Origin: JAGNZR01 sp051656905
GTDB taxonomy: Bacteria > Fusobacteriota > Fusobacteriia > Fusobacteriales > Fusobacteriaceae
Assembly: GCA_051656905.1 (NCBI GenBank)
Contig: JBOFJQ010000021.1
Location: forward strand, 22,077 to 86,076
Length of the DNA stretch: 64,000 bases
Reading direction: 5' to 3'
Shown here: positions 18,950 through 27,725 of the stretch, one piece after another
Layout of the letters: each line of letters starts with the position of its first letter
How positions within the stretch are numbered: position 1 is the first letter of the stretch
The notes under the pieces: model-generated
Told to the model about the DNA's origin: nothing
What the model saw: the letters and a program-made list of their open reading frames with translations, nothing else
Database searches by the model: none
Program-made: the position numbers and the translations under genes

Positions 18950-19776
18950 ATGATTTACACAAAAGGAAGAGTGTTCAACCCTTCTTTTTATTTACCTCTT
19001 ACCTACTTTAAAGGCACTTTCAAAAATATTTTTCCTATAAACTATTTATCTATTCTTTTTTATAGTGAAAACAACAGTTATTTTCTAGAACTTCTAAATT
19101 CCGAAGATATTATTTTAAAAGATTATAAAGAATTGGAACAATTAATTTTTTTCCAAGAATTATTAATTCTGAATATAATTTTGAAAATATAAAAAAAGAT
19201 AATAATTTTGATAATAATAGCAAATTAGACCTTTTTTTAATTAAACCTTTTCTAAAAAATAATAAGACAAAAATTTATCTCACATTTGAACAAAAAGAAA
19301 ATATAAAAAATTATTTTAAAGAATTATATATTCAACTTAAAATTCAAAAAGATGATTTATGGCCTTGCCACAGTAAAAAAACTTTTTATCAACTGCTTTT
19401 CTATATAGAGACTCTATTAGAAAACAGTAGCCATTCTAACTCCTTATCAAATATAGATGTTGAAAAACTAGAGAATCATCTTAAATGTAACTATTCACAA
19501 AAAATAAATCTAACAAAATTAATTCCAACTCTAGGTACTAATAGAACTACTCTATATAAAAATTTTAAGTTAAAACATAATATTACTATTTTAACTTATC
19601 TCACAAAGATAAGAATTAGTATGGCGTGTAAACTTCTACTTGAAACTAGCTCACCTATAGAAGAAATCATGTATAGTACTGGATTTAATAATTACTCTAA
19701 TTTCATAAAACAATTTAAAAAGGAGCAAAAAATTGCTCCCAACTCTTATAGATATTTAAATAAATTATCATTTTAG
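18950..19776 (+). pseudogene. AraC-family regulator split by a -1 frameshift at a T7 run
   Basis: An 80-residue reading frame starts at ATG 18950 (after AAGGAGG) and stops at 19192. The adjacent frame is open through 19141-19776 and has no early start of its own. Its last 100 residues are an AraC/XylS DNA-binding domain: TNRTTLYKNFKLKHNITILTY, RISMACKLLLETSSPIEEIM, STGFNNYSNFIKQFKKEQ. The two frames join if one T is added in the seven-T run at 19146-19152, giving about 275 residues, a normal AraC length. This may be a decayed gene, a phase-variable switch, ribosomal or polymerase slippage, or a sequencing error. The tail overlaps the convergent neighbour by 4 bp. Confidence 0.8.
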
Positions 19777-20834
19777 ATACCTTTAATCACATTTTCTGTA
19801 TCCATTAATTTGCAATATTTAGCTAAAACTATTTTCATATATTTATGAAGTTCTCTAGATGTAACACCCTCTTCAGGTTTTGCATCTGAAGCATCTTCAA
19901 TATATATTATTTTATTTTTTCTGTGATATCCATCTATAATTGTTGATAAAATACACATTGTAGAACTATATCCCATAACATATATATCATTCTCTATATT
20001 TCTTTCCATAATTTCTTTAAATTCTCTATTTGTATAACACGAATAGTTATTTTTTATAAATTTATACTCCTCCCCTAGAGGTAGAAAACCCTCAATGTAA
20101 TCTGAAAATTCTGAATTTCTATTAAATATTTCACCATCTTGCTCATGTTTTACATGAATAATTTTCCAATTTTTTTCTCTAGCAAACTCTAAAATTTTCT
20201 TTGCTCTAGTTAGAGTTTCTCGGATGTTTTCTATATAAAATGCTCTTCCTTCTGTTGAATATTCTTTTTGAACATCTATTAAAACTAATATTTTTCTATC
20301 CATTTTTTCTCCTTTTCTTTCTAAGGGTCCCTCTTTAGATGGATTATTTTCTGGTCTATTTATTTTTATTACATTTTTTAGCAAATTATTACTGTCTTTT
20401 CCAGCTTCTAAATTATATCTAATCATCTCTATATAATCATAGTTTGAAAATGAAAAAAGCTCACCTTTTTTCCTAAATCCATACCGATAATATAATTTTT
20501 CTAATCTCTCTTGTGCATGTAAATATATTGTTTGATAACCTTTAGTTTCACAAAATTTTATAATAAATTCAATTAAATCACGTGCATATCCCTTTCCTCT
20601 GTATTCTTTTCTTATTGCAATTCTTTCAATTTTTGCAACTGGACCAAAATATCTTATTCTAGCTGATAAAATAGGTTCTTTTCCTATTTCTCCTAATATC
20701 TGAGTTGAAGTATAATCATTTAAATCGAACTCTTCTTCATACGGACAATTCTGTTCATCAACATATACAATTCCCCTAACTATAAAAATTTTTATCAATT
20801 CATCTAAATTTTCTGCAATTTTTATTTTTACCAT
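19773..20834 (-). CDS. GNAT acetyltransferase fused in frame to a cysteine hydrolase (isochorismatase/nicotinamidase family)
   Basis: Residues 1-145 are a GNAT domain (VAKIERIAIRKEYRGKGYARDLIEFI is the acetyl-CoA loop). Residues 178-353 are an isochorismatase-fold hydrolase starting MDRKILVLIDVQKEY, with Asp in LIDVQ, Lys in EEYKFIKNNY and the nucleophile Cys in YSSTMCILS. A low-complexity linker of about 30 residues joins them. At the junction there is a strong ribosome site, AAGGAG-AAAAA-ATG, with the ATG at 20303. A separate 176-residue hydrolase could therefore also be made, or the fusion could be a lost stop codon. It sits 2 bp after the NadD-like gene. Nicotinamidase activity would fit that neighbour but is not proven. 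Confidence 0.8.
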   Translation of the reverse strand: MVKIKIAENLDELIKIFIVRGIVYVDEQNCPYEEEFDLNDYTSTQILGEIGKEPILSARIRYFGPVAKIERIAIRKEYRGKGYARDLIEFIIKFCETKGYQTIYLHAQERLEKLYYRYGFRKKGELFSFSNYDYIEMIRYNLEAGKDSNNLLKNVIKINRPENNPSKEGPLERKGEKMDRKILVLIDVQKEYSTEGRAFYIENIRETLTRAKKILEFAREKNWKIIHVKHEQDGEIFNRNSEFSDYIEGFLPLGEEYKFIKNNYSCYTNREFKEIMERNIENDIYVMGYSSTMCILSTIIDGYHRKNKIIYIEDASDAKPEEGVTSRELHKYMKIVLAKYCKLMDTENVIKGI

Positions 20835-20836
20835 TT

Positions 20837-22081
20837 CTACCCCTTAATTATTTCCCTTAAAATATCATCGTAAAAATCAAATGTTTTATTTTTAACTACA
20901 AAGGCCTCCTTACCTTTTGCAATATTATCAAGGATTTCTTCTATTATCTCAGAAGCCATTCCCTTTACTCCTTTCCTAATCAATGTAGATGATATTAAGT
21001 TTTTTCTTATTATACTATAAGGATAAATCCATCCACTTTCATCATATATATTTCTTACCCACATTCCACCTATATCACTGCCATGCAATCCGTGCAATCT
21101 TTTATTAGGATTTAACTTTTTTATTTTTTTTATAATTTCATAAAATCCATTTTTCTCATACAATAAAACTTCATTCATAACTATTACTTTATCGTCTAAT
21201 TTTTCTTCTTCTATTACTAACTCAATTATTTTTCTTCTTGTTTCAAATTCAAAAAATTTATTACCTGTTGGAAAATAATTAACATTAATATCAGATTTCT
21301 TTGTTATTTCATATACCTTCATTCCATTTTCTCTTTTCGCAACAATTATTTCCCCTTTTCTCAATGCATCTAAATGTATTTTAGGTATTACTGTGCTATG
21401 TATATATATTCTCTCTAATTGGCGCTCTATCATAAATTCTTTTATTATTTCTAAATGCATTTTATGAAATGGATTAAATGTTCCAAAAAAAATTCCTATT
21501 CCCCCTTTTATTGGAAAAATTCTTCTTAAATCTGATAATATTCCAATTCCTAAACCAATAATTCCAAAAAAAATGCTGTTAACTACAAAAAAATCTTTTA
21601 AAAATTTGATTCCTAAAACAGCTAAAGAAGTTATCACAATATTTATCGAAAGACCAATCATTACATTTATATTTTTATTACCTATTTCTCTATTTGAAAG
21701 AGCTAAACAAAAATACTGAATTCCTTGGGAAGATACTGTTGTCATAAAAGAAATTCCAATTACACCTCCTAATTCTTTAATATTAAAGTTACTTATTACA
21801 TTAAATAATATAAAAATTTTAAATATAAAAATATTAAAAAATAATTGAAAAATAAATCTTGCTGTTCTTCCCAACGTTATAAAAGATGTTTTTAAATTTA
21901 TAAATTCCTCTATTTTATTACTAAATTTAGAATAAAAAGGAAGAAAAAAACCAACTATTACTACAACTAATAATAACCCTTTATTATTCCACGATGTTCC
22001 TATGAAGAAATAACTTAAATACATTATAATCCCCATTAAGTATCCTAATAAAGTTGAAAAGCTAAAAAAATATTTTTTCAA
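20837..22081 (-). CDS. Membrane protein fused to a NadD-like nucleotidyltransferase
   Basis: Residues 1-190 are hydrophobic, with about six predicted membrane helices and a short charged loop. From about residue 193 there is a nucleotidyltransferase domain with GIFFGTFNPFHKMHLEI (the GTFNPxHxxH motif), ending ISSTLIRKGV as in nicotinate/nicotinamide mononucleotide adenylyltransferases. Ordinary NadD is about 200 residues and soluble, so a membrane-anchored fusion is unusual. It is upstream of the GNAT-hydrolase gene with a 2-bp gap, so the two are probably one operon. The substrate is unknown; NAD or another nucleotide pathway is the leading guess. Confidence 0.75.
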   Translation of the reverse strand: MKKYFFSFSTLLGYLMGIIMYLSYFFIGTSWNNKGLLLVVVIVGFFLPFYSKFSNKIEEFINLKTSFITLGRTARFIFQLFFNIFIFKIFILFNVISNFNIKELGGVIGISFMTTVSSQGIQYFCLALSNREIGNKNINVMIGLSINIVITSLAVLGIKFLKDFFVVNSIFFGIIGLGIGILSDLRRIFPIKGGIGIFFGTFNPFHKMHLEIIKEFMIERQLERIYIHSTVIPKIHLDALRKGEIIVAKRENGMKVYEITKKSDINVNYFPTGNKFFEFETRRKIIELVIEEEKLDDKVIVMNEVLLYEKNGFYEIIKKIKKLNPNKRLHGLHGSDIGGMWVRNIYDESGWIYPYSIIRKNLISSTLIRKGVKGMASEIIEEILDNIAKGKEAFVVKNKTFDFYDDILREIIKG

Positions 22082-22201
22082 AATACACCTCCTTAGTACT
22101 TATATATTCTTCAGTATACTTCTTTTTAAATATTTACTTATAGCTATTTCCTCAATATTTTCTATGCTATCTTCAATATTTTTATAAATATTAAAACTAA
22201 A

Positions 22202-22226
22202 AAAAAAGAGCACAAGCTCTTTTTTA
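22202..22226 (-). terminator. Terminator of the PTS/malY/regulator operon
   Basis: Hairpin AAAAAGAGC-ACAA-GCTCTTTTT at the 3' end of the PRD-type regulator gene. In the minus direction it is followed by a run of T. Confidence 0.8.
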
Positions 22227-23525
22227 TTCTACCTTTATTAAAAAACTATATTTTTCTAAAATATCTTTAATGAAATTTTCTTTATCTAAAGAGACACTAT
22301 TTTTTTCTACAATAGATATAATATCTTCAAGATTAATCAATTTTTTAGAACTATCATCCAGTTCTCCTTGAATAACTTCAGCTATAAAATATATTTCATT
22401 TTCTGTTAATTTTTCAAATAAATAATTTTCATTTTTACAAAACTCTTCAATAAAAAAATAAATCTCTTTTTTTTCTCCAACTTCGCCTAAACTAAAATTA
22501 TTTCTAAGTCTATAGATTGCAGGTATTAGATAATTCATTAATCTATTGTTTAGAGATTTAGAACCTATTTTTTTCTGAATTTTTTCTTGTAAATATTCTA
22601 TTAATTTCTCAATAAAAAGTTCTATACTATTTTTTAGCTCTTCTAAATTTTCGTTCACTCCACCACTAATAAAATATTCTGTCATATGTACTAATTCATA
22701 TTTAAGATTTTTAGGAATTAATTTTTCCATTCTCTTTTCAACAATCTTATATTGTTTAGTTTCAATTAAAAATTCATAATTAAATTTTTTATTTATTATT
22801 TTTTCTCTACTTACTCTTTCCAATGAAACTAATATAAAAATTATTATAAGCTTTTTAAACTCTTTGGAAAATGTAATATCAAAATCTTTTTCTACTGTGC
22901 CAACAATATTACTTACTTCAGATAATTTTCCAAATTCATTAAGTTTTTCTAAAACACCACTATTTTTAAATATTTTCTCCACTAAAGAATCTTTAAATAT
23001 AAATTTATCTTCTAAAATATCAAAACATTGTAAAATTTTTAAGGTTTTAAAATGTCTTAATTTTTTTTCATTCCCATCTATAAAAAATCTGTTTTTATAG
23101 AAAATAAATTTTAAATCACTATTTTTTAACTCTTGAGATATTTGAAACATATCTTTTTTTAGTGTCGCTCTTGTTATATCTAATTGAATTTCTATATCTT
23201 TTAGTTTTATATTTTCAATAAACAAAAACATAATAAGAATAAATTTCTCTCTCTCTTCTTTTTCCAATATATAATACTCTGAATATACTATTTTAAGAAA
23301 ATATTCTAACTGTCCCTCTAATAAATTTACCTTTATTTTTTTATTTTGTTTTTCAATTTCTACTTTTAATATTTTTAAAAGATAAAAATTAATATTATCA
23401 ACTATATACCTAATATTTCTTTCTGAAGTATTAAATTTTATAGCTAGTTCCGTTATAGTAAAGGCTTCCTTTAATAAAATTTCTAAAATATCTATCTCTT
23501 TTTTTCTAAGACTCATTTTAATCAC
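22224..23525 (-). CDS. PRD/BglG-type transcriptional regulator (degenerate PRD)
   Basis: This 433-residue protein begins with a winged-helix domain (EAFTITELAIKFNTSERNIRYIVDNI), has a second HTH-like stretch (IKLKDIEIQLDITRATLKKDMFQIS) and then a PTS-regulation-like domain at about 270-380. Where PRDs usually carry a phosphorylated His, this protein reads NYLIPAIYRLRNNF, so the His appears to be missing. It is much shorter than MtlR/LicR proteins and has no visible EIIA/EIIB domain. Its position last in the PTS-malY operon makes it the likely regulator of that operon. Identification is from weak motifs. Confidence 0.65.
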   Translation of the reverse strand: MIKMSLRKKEIDILEILLKEAFTITELAIKFNTSERNIRYIVDNINFYLLKILKVEIEKQNKKIKVNLLEGQLEYFLKIVYSEYYILEKEEREKFILIMFLFIENIKLKDIEIQLDITRATLKKDMFQISQELKNSDLKFIFYKNRFFIDGNEKKLRHFKTLKILQCFDILEDKFIFKDSLVEKIFKNSGVLEKLNEFGKLSEVSNIVGTVEKDFDITFSKEFKKLIIIFILVSLERVSREKIINKKFNYEFLIETKQYKIVEKRMEKLIPKNLKYELVHMTEYFISGGVNENLEELKNSIELFIEKLIEYLQEKIQKKIGSKSLNNRLMNYLIPAIYRLRNNFSLGEVGEKKEIYFFIEEFCKNENYLFEKLTENEIYFIAEVIQGELDDSSKKLINLEDIISIVEKNSVSLDKENFIKDILEKYSFLIKVE

Positions 23526-23541
23526 CTAAAAATATTATAGC

Positions 23542-24699
23542 TTACATTTTTAAATAATCAACTGCTCTTTTTATACCTTCTATTCCTATTTGAATTTTAC
23601 TTATAGGTGCTCCTACATTTAAACGAATTTTATAAGGATCTCCATAGTTTTCTCCAGACATAATTGCTACTTTTCCAATATTTATAAGAGCTTCTTTAAA
23701 CTGCTCTGGAGTGAGTCCTGTCTCTTTAAAATCAATCCACATAAGATAAGTTGCCTCAGGCATATAAGCTTTTAGTCCTTTGTAACCATTTAACTCCTTC
23801 ACTACAAGTTCACAGTTCTTAGTAAGATATTTATTAAGTTCGTCAACCCACTCTTCACATTGATTATAAGCAACTATCGTTGCAAGTATTCCTAGTATTG
23901 GTGCTGATGATAGAGAATCTACATTTTTTATATGGTCTATAAATCTCTCTCTTAAATCTTTATCTGGTATTACAGCATAAGATCCACCAAGTGATGGTAT
24001 ATTAAAAGTTTTTGAAGGTGATGATACTATTAAAGAATTTTCTAAATCAAGTTTTAATATTGGTGTAACTTCTTTTCTTGCAATATCCATATGTATATCA
24101 TCAGAAATAATTATTACTTCATACTGTTTACTCAGCTCAGTTAATCTTCTTAATTCTTCTTCTCTCCATATTTTCCCTGTTGGATTTTCTGGATTACAAA
24201 GTAAAAATACTTTAACTCCTTTTTTAAATCCCTCTTCTATAGCTTCAAAATCTGTATGAAATATTCCATCATCTTTTTGAATTAACTTTACATCATATAA
24301 ATCATATTTTGATAATATTTTTGAAAAGCCATCATACCTTGGAGTATGAGTCATAACTTTTCCTCTAACTCCTGCAATTAGCTCAACTATTAAAGATATA
24401 GAGTAAAGAACTGTCGGACTATACACTATCCACTCTTCATTAATATCTGTTTTATACCTTTTAAGGTACCATTCTTGTATAGAAGACTTATAGTCATTAT
24501 GATTCCAACGAGAATAACCAAACACACCATGGGAAACTCTTTCAAAAATAGTATCTATAACCTTTTGCGGTGATTTAAAATCCATGTCAGAAATTGAAAA
24601 TGGAGTTAAATCCTTAGTACCTTTTCCAAATCTATCCTCTATATAGTCCCACTGTGTACAGTAAGTTCCTCTTCTCTCTATAATCTCATTGAAATCCAT
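23542..24699 (-). CDS. malY: MalY/PatB-type PLP-dependent C-S lyase / aminotransferase
   Basis: A fold-type I PLP enzyme of 385 residues. It starts MDFNEIIERRGTYCTQWDY like MalY/PatB, with NPENPTGKIW, SDDIHMDIA and the PLP-lysine segment SPSKTFNIPSLGGSYAV. Family members are cystathionine beta-lyases. In E. coli MalY also modulates the maltose regulator and is paired with the PTS gene malX, and the same pairing is seen here. The gene lies 24 bp after the PTS gene and 16 bp before the regulator. Confidence 0.88.
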   Translation of the reverse strand: MDFNEIIERRGTYCTQWDYIEDRFGKGTKDLTPFSISDMDFKSPQKVIDTIFERVSHGVFGYSRWNHNDYKSSIQEWYLKRYKTDINEEWIVYSPTVLYSISLIVELIAGVRGKVMTHTPRYDGFSKILSKYDLYDVKLIQKDDGIFHTDFEAIEEGFKKGVKVFLLCNPENPTGKIWREEELRRLTELSKQYEVIIISDDIHMDIARKEVTPILKLDLENSLIVSSPSKTFNIPSLGGSYAVIPDKDLRERFIDHIKNVDSLSSAPILGILATIVAYNQCEEWVDELNKYLTKNCELVVKELNGYKGLKAYMPEATYLMWIDFKETGLTPEQFKEALINIGKVAIMSGENYGDPYKIRLNVGAPISKIQIGIEGIKRAVDYLKM

Positions 24700-24723
24700 A
24701 ATGCCTCCATTTCTCTACTATCA

Positions 24724-26271
24724 TTAATTGTTGTTCATTATTTTTAACATCTGTTTCTTTAATACTTGTACTTTTGTTCCAATTATAACTTGCACATTTG
24801 TATCGTTTAGCTTAACTACATTTACTGCTCCTGCATTTTTTATAGCTTCCACGTCAATTATACTACTATCTTTTAAAACCAGTCTTAATCTAGTGATACA
24901 GTTATCTAAATTCACAATGTTTTCTTTTCCACCTAAAGCATCTAACATAACTTTAGCAGTATATCCACCTATATCTCCTGAATCCATAGCCTCTTGTGCT
25001 TGAGATGAATTATCTCTTCCTGGAGTTCCAACATTATATTTCTCTATATACCATTTAAATACTACATAATATATTGCAAACCATACTAATCCTACAGGTA
25101 TTACTAAATACCATTTTGTCCATGTTCCTTGTAAAACACCAAAGATTAATAAGTCTATTATATTTCCATCTGTATTACCAATCATAACTTTTAACATTCC
25201 CATAACCATAAATCCAAGACCTGTCATCACAGCATGGAAAGCATATAATACTGGAGCTATAAATAGGAATATAAACTCGATTGGCTCAGTTATTCCTCCA
25301 ACTGCTGCTGCAACAACTGCAGATATCAGTAATCCTTTTACTTTCTTCCTATTTTCAATAAATGCCGATTTATACATTGCAAGGGCTGCCCCTGATAATC
25401 CAAATATAAATGTAGGCATTTTTCCTTGTGATAAAAATCTTGTAACTTCTGGTTGAACAAATTGAGGTCCTAAAGCAAACTGCTTATAGAAAATATTAAG
25501 TGCTCCGTGAATTGTTTCCCCATTTGGAGTTACATAAGTTCCACCAGCTTCAGTAAATCTAACTGCTGCAACTAATATGTGATGCAGTCCTAAAGGTAAA
25601 AGTATTCTCTCACCAGTTCCAAATAGGAAAGGTCCAAATACTCCTGCACTATGAATAACTGCTCCTACTTTATTTATTCCAGATGCAAAGAATGGCCAAA
25701 TAATAGGAACTAAAAGTCCTACAATAGACATAATTATAACAGTGGCAATGGGAACAAATCTTGTTCCACCAAAGAATGAAAATGCATCTGGTAACTGTAT
25801 ATTTTGATATTTTTCATGTATAAAGAATACTAATATTCCGCAAATTAAAGCCCCTAGAGCCCCTGTATCAATAGATGTTATTCCCATTACTGACTTTGTA
25901 CTTGTCTTATCTAATAAATTCATTGTTGTTAAATAGAAATTTGTTCCAAGCTGCATTGCTATATATCCTACTATACCTGCAAAAGCTGCTATTTCTTTAT
26001 TCTCTCTTGCCATCCCAAGGGGAATTGCCACGGCAAACATTAATGGTAAGAAAGAGAATGCAACTAAACTGATACTAATCATAAAATTAAACGCAGTTTG
26101 TAAAATTGTGTTTCCTAAAAATGGAAACATCGCTATTGTTGTTGACCCTGTAAAAGCACATCCTATCCCTAATAAGATTCCCATAGCTGCCAGTAGTGCA
26201 ACTGGTAACATAAATGTTTTACCTAAGCTTTGAAAAAATTCCCAAGCACTTATTTTATTTTTTATACTCAT
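24724..26271 (-). CDS. malX: PTS system EIICB component, glucose/maltose family (MalX-like)
   Basis: Membrane sugar permease of the phosphotransferase system. The EIIC domain (about 1-410) has ten or so hydrophobic segments and the substrate region LPLGLHHILVAAVRFTEAGG. The EIIB domain (about 440-515) has the phospho-Cys in LDNCITRLRL. No EIIA domain is fused, so a separate glucose-type EIIA is needed. It is the first gene of the operon with malY and the PRD regulator. The sugar is not decided by sequence alone; maltose/glucose is likely from the MalX/MalY pairing. Confidence 0.87.
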   Translation of the reverse strand: MSIKNKISAWEFFQSLGKTFMLPVALLAAMGILLGIGCAFTGSTTIAMFPFLGNTILQTAFNFMISISLVAFSFLPLMFAVAIPLGMARENKEIAAFAGIVGYIAMQLGTNFYLTTMNLLDKTSTKSVMGITSIDTGALGALICGILVFFIHEKYQNIQLPDAFSFFGGTRFVPIATVIIMSIVGLLVPIIWPFFASGINKVGAVIHSAGVFGPFLFGTGERILLPLGLHHILVAAVRFTEAGGTYVTPNGETIHGALNIFYKQFALGPQFVQPEVTRFLSQGKMPTFIFGLSGAALAMYKSAFIENRKKVKGLLISAVVAAAVGGITEPIEFIFLFIAPVLYAFHAVMTGLGFMVMGMLKVMIGNTDGNIIDLLIFGVLQGTWTKWYLVIPVGLVWFAIYYVVFKWYIEKYNVGTPGRDNSSQAQEAMDSGDIGGYTAKVMLDALGGKENIVNLDNCITRLRLVLKDSSIIDVEAIKNAGAVNVVKLNDTNVQVIIGTKVQVLKKQMLKIMNNN

Positions 26272-26516
26272 AATATCCCCCTAAATTTTAAAATATATAA
26301 CTTAATCCATAACATATTTTATTTGATAATATGTATTTTTTCAATTCATATTGTATTTCTTTTTTAAGTGAAATAGATTTATACTTTATATAGTTTTAAT
26401 TTTTATTCATCTGTTTATCTATTCATTTTATAATTTTTTTCTGTATTTCATTGCTTTTTTTTGATAAAATATAGAGATATCATTAAAGATACGACTTTTC
26501 TTAAAGGAGATGATAA

Positions 26517-27053
26517 ATGAAATTCTATTTAGAACTATTTTTTATATTTTTTAAAATCGGTATGTTTACAATAGGTGGCGGATACGCAATGATTCCTATT
26601 ATAAAAAAAGAGATTGTTGATTCTCGTAAATGGCTAAAAGAGGATGAATTTATCGATGCCTTAGCTGTTGCCCAATCTGCTCCTGGAGTTATGGCTGTTA
26701 ATACAGCAGTATTTATTGGAAAAAAACTTCGTGGAATCCCTGGAGTTATAATAGCCTCTTTAGGAGCTGTTTTACCTTCGTTTTTTATTATATTATTAAT
26801 AGCAATGTTCTTTAGGAATATTCAAAATAATAGTTATATTATAGCCGCTTTTAAAGGTATAAAGCCTGCTGTTATTGCACTTATTTTTGCTCCAGCATTA
26901 TCTATGTCTAAAAAAGCAGGAGTAAATGCTAAAAACTTTATACTCCCTCTTGGAATAGGGCTTTTAATATCTGTTGCTAAAATATCCCCTATCATCTTTA
27001 TAGTTGGAGGTATAGTAGTTGGAAATCTATATTATGGACGTGATAAAAAATGA
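26517..27053 (+). CDS. Chromate transporter-family protein, first half of a split pair
   Basis: A short-chain CHR protein of 178 residues. It has FFKIGMFTIGGGYAMIPIIKKE at the N-terminus and the family motif AVAQSAPGVMAVNTAVFIG, with about five membrane segments. The stop overlaps the next gene by 4 bp (ATGA). Two half-size CHR proteins together match one full ChrA. Chromate export is the named family function; the natural substrate in an anaerobe is uncertain. Confidence 0.88.
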   Translation: MKFYLELFFIFFKIGMFTIGGGYAMIPIIKKEIVDSRKWLKEDEFIDALAVAQSAPGVMAVNTAVFIGKKLRGIPGVIIASLGAVLPSFFIILLIAMFFRNIQNNSYIIAAFKGIKPAVIALIFAPALSMSKKAGVNAKNFILPLGIGLLISVAKISPIIFIVGGIVVGNLYYGRDKK

Positions 27054-27577
27054 TATATATAAACCTTTTTTTAACTTTTTTTAAGATAGGAATCTTTAGT
27101 TTTGGTGGTGGATACGCAATGTTATCCCTTATATCTCAAGAGGTTGTAATAAAAAATAAATGGCTTACTATGGGGCAATTTACTGATATTGTTGCTATAT
27201 CACAAGTAACCCCTGGACCAATTGCTGTTAATGCTGCAACATATGTAGGATACACAGCTTCTAATAGTGTCCTAGGAGCTGTTATGGCTACTCTTGGAGT
27301 TGTTTTACCCTCTATTATTATTATGATTATACTTTTATCTCTAGTTGCTAAATATAAGCATTTAGACTGTGTTGATTATGCATTTAAAGGACTTAGAATT
27401 GTTGTTATCGGTCTTATTTTAGGTGCTGCATTTCTACTTATGAATCATGAGAATTTAATCGATTATAAAAGTTATTTGATACTAGCAGCAACTTTAATAG
27501 TAGTTCTTAAATTTAAAGTTGGACCAATCCCTACTGTTATTACGTCAGCTATTGTTGGTATCATTTTATATTCATAA
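27050..27577 (+). CDS. Chromate transporter-family protein, second half of a split pair
   Basis: A 175-residue paralogue of the preceding gene with the same layout: FFKIGIFSFGGGYAMLSLISQE, ISQVTPGPIAVNAATYVG, then hydrophobic helices. It overlaps the upstream gene by ATGA, so the two are translationally coupled and probably form a heterodimer. Confidence 0.88.
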   Translation: MIYINLFLTFFKIGIFSFGGGYAMLSLISQEVVIKNKWLTMGQFTDIVAISQVTPGPIAVNAATYVGYTASNSVLGAVMATLGVVLPSIIIMIILLSLVAKYKHLDCVDYAFKGLRIVVIGLILGAAFLLMNHENLIDYKSYLILAATLIVVLKFKVGPIPTVITSAIVGIILYS

Positions 27578-27586
27578 CAAATTTGT

Positions 27587-27604
27587 TATTATTGATTATA
27601 TACA
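27587..27604 (+). repeat. Dispersed 18-bp element
   Basis: TATTATTGATTATATACA, one base from origin-region copies 1 and 2. It lies in the gap after the chromate transporter pair, just before a terminator. Confidence 0.65.
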
Positions 27605-27650
27605 TATAAGCAGCAAAATAATTTTCAATTTAAATAGCATTTTAAATAAT

Positions 27651-27708
27651 AAAAATCCATTATCCTTAAGAGAGAATATCTTCTTTCTATACAGATAATG
27701 GATTTTTT
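27651..27708. terminator. Bidirectional terminator between convergent operons
   Basis: AAAAATCCATTATC pairs with GATAATGGATTTTTT across a 29-base loop region. A/T runs on both outer ends suit both the + transporter pair and the - citrate/oxaloacetate genes. Confidence 0.75.
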
Positions 27709-27725
27709 ATTTTAAATATAACTTA

